6,027 nucleotides of DNA. Source: Acidimicrobiaceae bacterium. Lineage in GTDB: Bacteria > Actinomycetota > Acidimicrobiia > Acidimicrobiales > UBA10347. A model generated the notes under the pieces. The model was not told the origin of the DNA. It worked only from the letters and a program-made list of their open reading frames with translations, and did not search any database. Below, in pieces: positions 1 through 5,237 of the stretch. Positions within the stretch are counted from its first letter, which is position 1. Each line of letters starts with the position of its first letter. Made by a program: the position numbers and the translations under genes. The stretch is from positions 1 to 6,027 of the forward strand of contig DNHM01000013.1 of NCBI GenBank assembly GCA_003485885.1. The letters run 5' to 3'.

Positions 1-1
1 T

Positions 2-514
2 GAACGGGTGGTGCTTAAGCATCGGGGTAGCGGCGAGGCCATCGACGTTAGTTATCGCGTGCAGCGCGACGGCTCGTTCTCCATCCGTGCTGTCGACGGC
101 GAACGGCAACGTTGTCTCGTCCACGACTGGTCCGAGACGGGTATTGATATCGAGATCAGCGGTGTGCGTTCCACCTCTGCCGTCACAAGAAGTGGTGACA
201 TGCTTCATGTCCAAGCACAGAGCGGGACCGAGTCGTTCGAGCTCATTCCACGGTTTGTTCCGCCGAGTTCAAGTGGCCCGGCCGGAGGTTTCGTCGCCCC
301 CATGCCTGGCACGGTGCTCGACGTTCGGGTGCAGCCCGGCGACACCGTGGTAGCAGGGGAGACACTGGTCGTCCTCGAAGCGATGAAGATGGAACACCAT
401 ATGAACGCACCTGCCGACGGCGTTGTTGCCGAAGTGCGTGTGGAAGTTGGCGGACATGTCGAAACCGGCCAGCTCCTCTTGATCTTCGAGCGAAGCGAAC
501 CAGCCGATACGTAA
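2..514 (+). CDS. Acyl-CoA carboxylase alpha subunit, C-terminal biotin carboxyl carrier part (5' partial)
   Basis: This is the C-terminal end of a biotin-dependent acyl-CoA (acetyl-/propionyl-CoA type) carboxylase alpha chain. The frame is open to the left edge, so the biotin carboxylase domain lies outside the window, and the GTG at 8 is probably internal. Counting from position 8, residues 1-85 form the beta-rich linker seen between the carboxylase and the carrier domain (inferred from position and composition). Residues 92-161 form the biotinyl domain. It starts with the typical VAPMPGTV segment and carries the biotinylation motif EAMKMEH, with the acceptor lysine at residue 127 (nt 386-388). 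The end matches the domain: GGHVETGQLLLIFE, a short tail, then TAA. The role is to carry carboxybiotin between the carboxylase and carboxyltransferase sites in the cytoplasm. The exact substrate cannot be told from this part. The gene converges on the repeat-protein gene, and I see no strong terminator between them. Confidence 0.93.
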   Translation, partial: ERVVLKHRGSGEAIDVSYRVQRDGSFSIRAVDGERQRCLVHDWSETGIDIEISGVRSTSAVTRSGDMLHVQAQSGTESFELIPRFVPPSSSGPAGGFVAPMPGTVLDVRVQPGDTVVAGETLVVLEAMKMEHHMNAPADGVVAEVRVEVGGHVETGQLLLIFERSEPADT

Positions 515-631
515 ACACCGTGTGGAAGCAGAGGTGATGGACCGCAGGCGGTTGCTCTGTCGTTACGCCAGAGTGAGTGGCGATACCCCGCAGCAGGATC
601 TCGTGGACCTAGCTCAACTACACGACGGTAG
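515..631. other. Short convergent intergenic spacer
   Basis: This spacer separates two convergent genes. It holds two mutually exclusive small hairpins: CTCTG/CAGAG at 555-559 and 569-573, and CGCCA/TGGCG at 566-570 and 578-582. Neither is followed by a T tract, so I do not call a terminator. Confidence 0.4.
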
Positions 632-2101
632 TCAGGGGCGTGCTGGAATGTCCGCTCGCACGGCGTCGCCGACCGCCTCGGCATCGGCGGGGTCCAGGCG
701 ATGCAGGATCGATTGCATCGTATGCAGATCGCCGGCGGCTGCAGCATCCCGGGCGGCTGCCTCGGCCCTATCCAACTCGATTGCGTGCTGGGCTGCGTCA
801 ACAGCGTCGTTGAGCCGCTGTTCTTCGATGGTCGCAACGAGTTGGCTCTCGACGTCGGCACGCATCTCCCTCGGTAGGGCATCGAGCACCTGGAAAACCT
901 GCTGGTCAGAGCGGAGCACCTCCGCGGGGTCTGCGACGCGAGGATCCAGTTCGCCAGCGGCAACCTGTGCCCGCTCGAGCGCGGCCCGGCGGACATCGGC
1001 CTCAAGTTCGGCCTGAGCCCGCTCGAGTACCTGTCGACGCACGTCGCTCGGAAGGCCCTCGACGATGTCGTCCACCGCGGGGCTGTCGAACAGGATTGCG
1101 CCCAAGTCCGTCTTGGGCGGAGGCAGCAGGTCCGGGGGAGGTAGACCGCTCGAAGGGTGCATCCATCGCATCTCGTCGAGATCGACCCGCTCACCGCTCG
1201 TAGCGCGTTCAAAAACGGCGTTCCGGCTGGCCTCGGGAAGCTGGTCGAGGATGTGGTCGATGCGCTCTGCATCATTTGCTCCCAGGGCTTGCTCGAGCAG
1301 CACCAATGCTTGCTGCTCCTCTAGGGCAGCGCGAACTGCGGCAGTCTCGCTCCAGATGCGCTCGCGTTCAAGTCGCCCCACCAACTCGGCCTCAAGCTCG
1401 GCCCGACGATGTGTCGGAACCGCCTCCAGGACCCGTTGGACGCCTTCGTCATCACGAACGGCCTCCGACAGATCGTGCGAACCCCGATCGATCTCGGCTA
1501 AGTCCTGCCTAGCGTCGTCGAGAGTAGCACTGACCAGCTCGTGTTCTATACCGTTACGCAACCGCTGTTCGAGATGGCGGCCAACATCAGGGGGCAGCCC
1601 GGCGACCGCATCTTGCACCCCGGCGGAACGTTCGATCGCGTCGAGCTCTTCCCACGATGGATCGAGTGTTGTGCGCGCCTGCGCCTCCCGGGCGGCGAGG
1701 TTGTCTGCCTCTAGGTGCTGCTGCAGGACCTGTCTCGCCTCGCGTGCCACATCGGGCGAAAGCTCGTCGAGTGCCTGTCGGGCGCCGCGGCTTGCAGCGA
1801 ACTCTTCATCGGCTCCGTACGCCCACGGGTCGTGACCAGCTAGTGCGGCGCGAGCACGCTCGATGGTGTCAGCGAACGCTTCGTCGCGCTGACGGGTTTC
1901 GACGATGTCGATGACGCGTTCTCGAACATTGGGGGGAACGGGTCTATAGCGTCCTGTACCCGCTCGCTGCCTAGATCGTCGCCGGCGTATTCGTTGGTCG
2001 GGTGTATTGCTGCGCCCCGGTGTCATCAGACGGAGGCAGGTCGATGTGCTGGCCCCGCAGGATCGCCTGGATGTTGTCCCACCGGGTATCTTGGGCCGCA
2101 A
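632..2101 (-). CDS. As-sequenced ORF: C-terminal repeat domain of the broken gene
   Basis: This is the longest uninterrupted frame of the broken gene, 489 codons if opened at TTG 2101, or from ATG at 2026. The first 50 or so residues are Arg/Ser/Thr-rich, unlike the rest, and are probably out-of-frame translation. Convincing coding begins near residue 58 (nt about 1930), just after the C6 run. From there the product is soluble-looking, highly helical, rich in Ala, Glu, Arg, Leu and Asp, and made of repeats beginning near residues 107, 162, 221, 281, 343, 402 and 462. The fourth (281-342) is odd: its second half is replaced by a Pro-rich stretch (SSGLPPPDLLPPPK) before the pattern resumes. No catalytic motif is visible. 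The helical hairpin character suggests a scaffold or binding surface, but that is inference. Confidence 0.6.
   Translation of the reverse strand: MRPKIPGGTTSRRSCGASTSTCLRLMTPGRSNTPDQRIRRRRSRQRAGTGRYRPVPPNVRERVIDIVETRQRDEAFADTIERARAALAGHDPWAYGADEEFAASRGARQALDELSPDVAREARQVLQQHLEADNLAAREAQARTTLDPSWEELDAIERSAGVQDAVAGLPPDVGRHLEQRLRNGIEHELVSATLDDARQDLAEIDRGSHDLSEAVRDDEGVQRVLEAVPTHRRAELEAELVGRLERERIWSETAAVRAALEEQQALVLLEQALGANDAERIDHILDQLPEASRNAVFERATSGERVDLDEMRWMHPSSGLPPPDLLPPPKTDLGAILFDSPAVDDIVEGLPSDVRRQVLERAQAELEADVRRAALERAQVAAGELDPRVADPAEVLRSDQQVFQVLDALPREMRADVESQLVATIEEQRLNDAVDAAQHAIELDRAEAAARDAAAAGDLHTMQSILHRLDPADAEAVGDAVRADIPARP
635..1959 (-). repeat. Tandem protein repeats of about 60 residues
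   Basis: Units begin at nt 1959, 1783, 1618, 1441, 1261, 1075, 898 and 718 (the last is partial). Unit lengths are 59, 55, 59, 60, 62, 59 and 60 residues, with 28 left at the end. Each opens with a motif like VQxVLxxLPxDVRxxLE: VQDAIDPFPPNVRE, ARQALDELSPDVAR, VQDAVAGLPPDVGR, VQRVLEAVPTHRRA, IDHILDQLPEASRN, VDDIVEGLPSDVRR, VFQVLDALPREMRA and MQSILHRLDPADAE. A long Glu/Arg/Ala helix follows in most units. The first unit requires the one-base correction in the C6 run. The repeats are visible at protein level; the DNA copies are diverged, which suggests old duplication. Confidence 0.8.
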
Positions 2102-2498
2102 CGTGGGCTGCGGCGAGGGCGACTGCTGCTGCAGCAGCGGTCACACCCACGGCGGCGGCTTCGTTTTCCGTTACGTCTTTGTCGTCGGAGTCAGCCTTCT
2201 CGGCGTCTGGTTCTCCGGCGACGTGATCAGTCGTAGCGTCGCTGCTCTCGTCTGGGTCCGCGAACTCAGCGGCCTCACCCACGCCGGCATCCTGTTGATC
2301 TCCGTCCACGTCGTGCTCCGAATCGTCCATGATCTCGGGCTCGGCGGTCGATTCTTCACCCTGAACCGATTCTTCCGCGGGCTCGGCCGCTGGGTCCTGC
2401 CCCTCTGGTAGGTCTGACGCAACGAGTGGTCCCGCCAAAGTCACCTGGTGGCCCCTGTAGTTGACGTAGAGACCGAGGTCGGTTGCCTCGACCCACAA
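1971..2498 (-). CDS. As-sequenced ORF: acidic linker segment of the broken gene
   Basis: This is a 175-codon frame opening at TTG 2498. The coding sense clearly begins further upstream: the same frame reads ELEDLDPSEFDQRDSSLWVE directly before the apparent start, so TTG is not a natural start. It then has a short beta-like part, about 85 residues dominated by Asp, Glu, Ala, Ser and Gln, an Ala/Val-rich hydrophobic stretch (nt about 2022-2090 upstream of QDTRWDNIQAIL), and a tail ending at TAG 1971. Coding sense leaves this frame near the G4 run (forward CCCC 2015-2018) or the CCC at 2000-2002. One added base there gives IHPTNEYAGDDLGSERVQDA, which leads straight into the first repeat. A soluble acidic protein on its own is the alternative reading, but I think it less likely. 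Confidence 0.5.
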   Translation of the reverse strand: MWVEATDLGLYVNYRGHQVTLAGPLVASDLPEGQDPAAEPAEESVQGEESTAEPEIMDDSEHDVDGDQQDAGVGEAAEFADPDESSDATTDHVAGEPDAEKADSDDKDVTENEAAAVGVTAAAAAVALAAAHVAAQDTRWDNIQAILRGQHIDLPPSDDTGAQQYTRPTNTPATI

Positions 2499-2635
2499 GC
2501 TGCTGTCCCTTTGATCGAACTCGGATGGGTCGAGATCTTCGAGTTCGCACGACGTGAGTCATGCCGTGCAAGAGCGAGCGCAACGAGAAGCGCCAGTACC
2601 GATACGACGAGACCGGCGGCAGCTATCCACCTCAT

Positions 2636-2988
2636 GATGCTTCGCCGACGATTGGCGCAGCTCCGCGTCCGCTTGCTTCGCTCTGTGCTGTTTCGGTCCT
2701 TTGCATGTCGACTGCACCCCCGCAACTTGGCTGTATCCAGGGTCGCATAATTCATGATGTTTCGCTGATGTCGTCTCATTACGACCCAGCCATAGATCGT
2801 CAATGGCACAACACAGAGCCGCCCGGACGACCCGCCGGCGGAACTCCGTATCGTCCCGGGTGGATGACCGTCGCTCGTCAGATAGGCGGAGTCGGCCGCT
2901 GCGTTTCGTCCATCTGGGCAGCTGCGGCTCCGATATATGCCACAACACGTTTGCGGGCGATGCGGTGTGTGAGTTTCAGGACGCTTAG
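2636..2988. other. Leader and spacer between tRNA-Ser and the repeat-protein gene
   Basis: About 350 bases without a convincing gene. Reading frames here are Arg/Ser/His-rich and some run through the tRNA. The stretch contains a weak minus-strand promoter candidate at 2776-2803, and an imperfect 19-base direct repeat (16/19 identical) at 2632-2650 and 2752-2770, exactly 120 bases apart. Each copy contains an in-frame ATG (2635 and 2755). Nothing else is evident. Confidence 0.4.
2776..2803 (-). promoter_or_regulatory. Possible promoter for the repeat-protein gene
   Basis: On the minus strand TTGACG (2803-2798) is followed after 16 bases by TAATGA (2781-2776). The -35 is one base from consensus, while the -10 is poor. 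It lies about 140 bases before ATG 2635 and 20 bases before the alternative ATG at 2755. It is supported only by pattern and position. Confidence 0.25.
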
Positions 2989-3073
2989 CGGAGGAGGTGG
3001 GATTCGAACCCACGGTAAGTTTCCCTACACACGCTTTCCAAGCGTGCCGGTTCGGCCGCTCTCGCACTCCTCC
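2989..3073 (-). tRNA. tRNA-Ser (anticodon GGA)
   Basis: This is a class II tRNA of 85 nucleotides on the minus strand that decodes UCC/UCU serine codons. The acceptor stem GGAGGAG (3073-3067) pairs with CTCCTCC (2996-2990), followed by discriminator G (2989). CCA is not encoded. The anticodon arm is CACGC-TTGGAAA-GCGTG with GGA at 3039-3037. The long variable arm is GTAGG-GAAA-CTTAC, as expected for serine. The T arm is GTGGG-TTCGAAT-CCCAC. The D loop has AGCGGCCGAA, typical of tRNA-Ser. It is transcribed away from the SRP RNA gene, with about 54 bases between the two. Confidence 0.97.
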
Positions 3074-3110
3074 TTGGTTGTGGGACCCGAAGGTTCCGCA
3101 ACGGAAGTTG

Positions 3111-3124
3111 TCACGCTATCGTGA
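3111..3124. promoter_or_regulatory. Perfect inverted repeat in the divergent tRNA-Ser / SRP RNA promoter region
   Basis: TCACG-CTAT-CGTGA is a 5-base inverted repeat in the only spacer between two divergent stable-RNA genes. A -10-like TATCGT (3117-3122) overlaps it, 5 bases before the likely SRP RNA start at 3128. It may be an operator or simply promoter sequence. Confidence 0.3.
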
Positions 3125-3127
3125 AGG

Positions 3128-3269
3128 AAGCCCGGGTTGGAATGTGACGGCCGGGTCCTGTGCAATTTTAGTTCGTGAATCGAGTCAGGGCGGGAACGCA
3201 GCAGCTCTCAACGAAGCCTAAAGTGTGCCGCAGATCGCCTGGTCGTCACTTTCGAATCCGGGCTTTTTT
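3128..3269 (+). ncRNA. ffs: Signal recognition particle RNA (4.5S-type)
   Basis: This is the RNA of the signal recognition particle, which binds Ffh and targets nascent membrane proteins. The diagnostic domain IV hairpin is intact: GAG (3182-3184) pairs with CTC (3205-3207), the symmetric internal loop is TCAGG (3185-3189) opposite AGCAG (3200-3204), and the GCG/CGC stem is closed by a GGAA tetraloop (3193-3196). The distal strand GTGTGCCGCAG...CGCCTGG also fits the family. The ends are joined by a long stem: AAGCCCGG (3128-3135) with CCGGGCTT (3258-3265), and GTGACG (3144-3149) with CGTCAC (3244-3249). The T6 run at 3264-3269 ends the gene, so the closing stem doubles as an intrinsic terminator. 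The ends are set from the pairing and could be off by a few bases. Confidence 0.92.
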
Positions 3270-3433
3270 GTTGTCATGATGCGGGAATGCCGGCCGATAG
3301 ATCGTGGGAGCCAGCCGAGTTGGCTGGTAGAGAAACGGTTGTGGAGTGAAACACGTCACACCAGCAATTCTGGGAATAAGATTTGCGGCCGTCAGGGTTT
3401 CTCTCCCGTCCCCCAACCTGGAGTTTGAGTCAC
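3270..3433 (+). promoter_or_regulatory. Leader of the thioredoxin-like gene, with possible promoter and hairpin
   Basis: This stretch holds no gene that I can support. A hairpin CCAGCC-GAGTT-GGCTGG lies at 3311-3327. A plausible promoter is GTCACA (3355-3360), a 16-base spacer and TAAGAT (3377-3382), which would start RNA about 45 bases before GTG 3434. GGAG at 3420-3423 is a good ribosome binding site, 10 bases before that start. I checked the stretch for a tRNA-Sec gene and a known riboswitch motif and saw neither. Confidence 0.35.
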
Positions 3434-4063
3434 GTGACAGATCCCAAACGCAACGTGGCGCACAAGATGGTTTTGCTTGCCGCTTCGCTTGCTTTGTTCG
3501 CCACGGCGTGCGGTGGCGATGCAGGCCCCTCATCCGAGGAAAGCAGCGCTGCCACCGCTGCAGCCACGAGCAATCAAGTGGCCCTCCAACTCACCGCCGA
3601 TGTAGCCACGACGCAGCTTCTCGACACCGCCGATGGCGGGATCGTCCAACTGTCCGATGTCGTGACTGGTGACCGCCCGGTGCTGCTCTGGTACTGGGCG
3701 CCTCATTGACCGACCTGCCGTGGCCATGCCGCGGAGGTAGAGCAGTTTGCTCTCGAACACAAAGAAACGTTACAAATCGTGGGCGTTGGCTCACAAGACG
3801 ATTTTGGTGAAACACAAGACTTCTTGGGTGACACCGGCATTGGCGGCCCATCATCAGAACTCACCATGTTGTGGGAAGGCTCCGGCACTATTTGGGGCCT
3901 CAATAATGTGCGGATCAACTCGGCGATGCAGTTGTTCAGTCACGACCTGAGCCAGCAATCGGGCATCATCTTCTTCAACGACGACGGACGCAACGTCGTA
4001 CTTGATGCAGTCATTCAAACGCCGTGGGCGCCGGCTGATTCGCCGAATCTGATTGGCCGCTAG
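3434..4063 (+). CDS. Thioredoxin-like (TlpA/redoxin-type) lipoprotein, probable selenoprotein with UxxC active site
   Basis: This is a probable extracytoplasmic membrane-anchored thiol-redox protein of 209 residues, read through the TGA at 3707-3709. GTG 3434 is chosen for its GGAG site and because it gives a basic start (TDPKRN) before the hydrophobic run and an ATAC lipobox with Cys26 as the lipidation site. A Ser/Ala-rich linker follows. The thioredoxin fold then begins with RPVLLWYWAPH, and the next codons are TGA-Pro-Thr-Cys-Arg. The TGA therefore sits at residue 92, exactly where the nucleophilic Cys of WAPxCPxCR belongs, with the resolving Cys at 95. The same frame stays open and protein-like (HAAEVEQFALEHKETLQIVG...) to TAG 4061. 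Two hairpins follow the TGA. Known biology: Sec replaces the attacking Cys in bacterial thioredoxin-like selenoproteins. Inference: UGA is decoded as Sec here. A nonsense mutation (TGC/TGT to TGA) or a base-call error is the alternative. Confidence 0.8.
3714..3753 (+). promoter_or_regulatory. Candidate bacterial SECIS: two hairpins just after the in-frame TGA
   Basis: Hairpin I has CCT (3714-3716) and CCGTGG (3718-3723) pairing with CCGCGG (3729-3734) and AGG (3735-3737), with G3717 bulged and a 5-base loop. Hairpin II is AGAGCA (3739-3744), loop GTT (3745-3747), TGCTCT (3748-3753), a perfect 6-base stem. Bacterial SECIS elements lie directly 3' of the UGA inside the coding region and usually have a G at the start of the apical loop. 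Hairpin II meets this with its GU start, 35 bases after the UGA. Hairpin I starts nearer, but its loop lacks that G unless its top pair opens. Confidence 0.5.
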
Positions 4064-4077
4064 CGCACAATAATCTG

Positions 4078-4121
4078 CCCGCCGGGTTCGAAGGTTGCTC
4101 CTACGAACCCGGCGGGGTTTT
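4078..4121 (+). terminator. Intrinsic terminator between the two convergent genes
   Basis: A perfect 13-base stem, CCCGCCGGGTTCG (4078-4090) with CGAACCCGGCGGG (4104-4116), encloses a 13-base loop and is followed by TTTT (4118-4121) and a further T-rich tract. It begins 15 bases after the stop of the thioredoxin-like gene. On the minus strand the stem lies just past the oxidoreductase stop, but there it lacks a good T tract, so it mainly serves the plus strand. Confidence 0.9.
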
Positions 4122-4136
4122 GTCTTTTCTTTGGGC

Positions 4137-5015
4137 CTAGTTCGGTGCGAGTGCTTCGAGGACGTCCCAGTCGACGGTGCCACGTTCCGCAGTTGGATGT
4201 ACCGGCTGAATACAGACATGGGTCGCGCCGGCGGCGTAGTGGGCATCGACCCGGGCTTGCAGCGTGGCAACATCGCCCCACGCGAACACCGCGTCGACGA
4301 ACACCGGGTCGTTGGTTGCGATCTGCTCCTCGGTGAAACCCATACGTTTCCAGCTGTTGCGATAGTTGGGCAACCGGCTGTAGATCGCAAGTTGCTCAGC
4401 GCCCTTGGCCCGGCCAATCTCAGGGTCGGTGGTCAGGCACACCTTTTGTTCAACACACAAGAGGGCGTCTGGTCCCAAGACCGCAGCAGCTTCGGCGGTG
4501 TGTTCTGGCGTGGTCCAGTACGGGTGAGCGCCGGCACTCGCGGTGCGGGCTAGCTCGAGCATCTTGGGGCCGAGCGCGGCGATAACGACCGGGGGCATGT
4601 CAGTCTTCGGGCCGCGCCACTCAGCCTTGGACATGGTCTCGAGATAGGCGGTCATGGTCGCCAGTGGTTTCCCGAAGGGAATGCCCTGCACACCTTCGAC
4701 CGAAGGCTGGTGGCTTACGCCGATGCCGAGCAGAAATCGGTCATCAGAGAGTTCAGCCAGACTGAGCGCACCTTGCACCATGGCATTGGGGTGACGGACC
4801 CAGATATTGGCGATGCCGGTAGCGACGATCAAGTCTGTGGTGGCATTTAGCAAGGTCGCACAGTTCACGAATGGGTCGCGCCCGATCGCATCGGGCACCC
4901 ACAAGGCTGAGTAACCGAGCGACTCGACTCTGGCGGCGAACGCTCCTGACTCCTGGGCACTCATGCCATCGGTGAAGTGCCATACGCCGGTCTTTGCAAG
5001 TTGATTCAAATTCAC
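4137..5015 (-). CDS. LLM-class F420-dependent oxidoreductase (MSMEG_4141-like)
   Basis: This is a luciferase-like (TIM-barrel) monooxygenase-family flavin/F420 enzyme of 292 residues, full length for the family, and probably cytoplasmic. Visible landmarks are WHFTDGMS near 12-19, the first-strand segment ESLGYSALWVPDAIGRDPFV (31-50), TGIANIWVRHPNAM (66-79), the cofactor-side RFLLGIGVSHQP (93-104), and GAHPYW (162-167). The C-terminal part ends with GATHVCIQPVHP (263-274). The look is that of the MSMEG_4141-type subgroup of probable F420-dependent oxidoreductases; the substrate is unknown. The start is GTG at 5015. The nearest GGAG is about 15 bases upstream, so a leaderless or weakly initiated message is possible. 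Cofactor use is assigned from family resemblance, not from a decisive residue. Confidence 0.9.
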   Translation of the reverse strand: MNLNQLAKTGVWHFTDGMSAQESGAFAARVESLGYSALWVPDAIGRDPFVNCATLLNATTDLIVATGIANIWVRHPNAMVQGALSLAELSDDRFLLGIGVSHQPSVEGVQGIPFGKPLATMTAYLETMSKAEWRGPKTDMPPVVIAALGPKMLELARTASAGAHPYWTTPEHTAEAAAVLGPDALLCVEQKVCLTTDPEIGRAKGAEQLAIYSRLPNYRNSWKRMGFTEEQIATNDPVFVDAVFAWGDVATLQARVDAHYAAGATHVCIQPVHPTAERGTVDWDVLEALAPN

Positions 5016-5104
5016 GAAACGAAGCTAGTGCTCCAAAACTCGAAACCTCCATCCGGGGTGCTCCGGAATCGGCGCCGGGGCTCTGCACCGGGCCTACACC
5101 CATG

Positions 5105-5119
5105 TCCGACGAACGTCGG
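5105..5119. repeat. Palindromic repeat, copy 1 (TCCGACGAACGTCGG)
   Basis: CCGACG-AA-CGTCGG is a perfect 6-base inverted repeat with a 2-base centre. An identical 15-base copy lies 79 bases downstream. It could be an operator site or a REP-like element. Confidence 0.7.
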
Positions 5120-5183
5120 TAGGAGCGACGGAGGAGCAGGGAGCGAGCGAGGGACGAGCCGCACAAAAAGACGTGTCACCGTA

Positions 5184-5198
5184 TCCGACGAACGTCGG
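5184..5198. repeat. Palindromic repeat, copy 2 (TCCGACGAACGTCGG)
   Basis: This copy is identical to the one at 5105-5119 and ends 39 bases before the dnaX ATG, a position where a bound regulator could affect dnaX transcription. The sequences flanking the two copies differ. Confidence 0.7.
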
Positions 5199-5237
5199 CT
5201 CGAGCGGAGCGGTTCAACGCGGTTAGGCTTTCAAACA

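Larger units (their letters stand above)
632..2635 (-). pseudogene. Membrane-anchored acidic helical-repeat protein, one gene broken by three apparent 1-base deletions
   Basis: I do not recognise a family. Read from ATG at 2635, the product begins MRWIAAAGLVVSVLALLVAL, a clear signal anchor. Coding sense then passes through all three minus frames, and each step equals one missing base: near 2550, near 2000-2018, and in the C6 run at 1931-1936. Restoring one base at each site gives 668 codons plus the TGA at 632-634. The joined protein has a membrane segment (residues 3-23), a WVEATDLGLYVNYRGHQVTL segment (about 48-67), a strongly acidic linker (about 75-160), an Ala-rich hydrophobic helix (about 160-182), and then tandem repeats of about 60 residues from 227 to the end. 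Joining at the C6 run completes a 59-residue repeat exactly, which is the best evidence that the frames belong together. An in-frame ATG at 2755 could add 40 basic residues. The breaks could be sequencing or assembly errors, or a true pseudogene; the sequence alone cannot decide. Function is unknown. Confidence 0.7.
5016..5237. promoter_or_regulatory. Divergent intergenic region before dnaX and the oxidoreductase
   Basis: About 220 bases serve as upstream sequence for both the minus-strand oxidoreductase and the plus-strand dnaX. The stretch contains two identical 15-base palindromic units and, between them, a purine-rich strand (5120-5157) of GGAG/GAGCGA-like words. I see no convincing -35/-10 pair and no gene. 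Confidence 0.45.

Noticed and set aside
205..1275. A 356-codon minus-strand frame
   Set aside because: It crosses both the biotinyl-domain gene and the repeat gene in other frames, with Arg/Ser/Pro/Thr-rich low-order sequence and no domain.
1065..1835. A 256-codon Ser/Arg-rich plus-strand frame
   Set aside because: It lies antisense to the repeat region and its composition is what an Ala/Glu/Arg-rich gene gives on the opposite strand.
2636..3067. Minus-strand frame running through the tRNA into the repeat-protein start (reading GSNPTSS in the tRNA)
   Set aside because: The upstream part is tRNA sequence read as protein. Only the part from ATG 2635 (or possibly 2755) has protein character.
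2561..3124. A 187-codon plus-strand frame containing GGGGIRTHG
   Set aside because: That peptide is a well-known false translation of the antisense strand of tRNA-Ser; the frame crosses the tRNA and has no coding character elsewhere.
3270..3433. Possible tRNA-Sec gene or riboswitch next to the selenoprotein
   Set aside because: No TCA anticodon arm, T-arm consensus or long acceptor stem could be built, and no riboswitch core motif was recognised. Only one simple hairpin is present.
3707..3709. TGA as Trp or Gly through an alternative genetic code
   Set aside because: TGG is used for Trp in the same motif, and the repeat gene ends at TGA. The aligned family residue is Cys, not Trp or Gly.
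4095..4553. Plus-strand frame opposite the oxidoreductase
   Set aside because: The oxidoreductase on the other strand is unmistakable; this frame starts inside the terminator.
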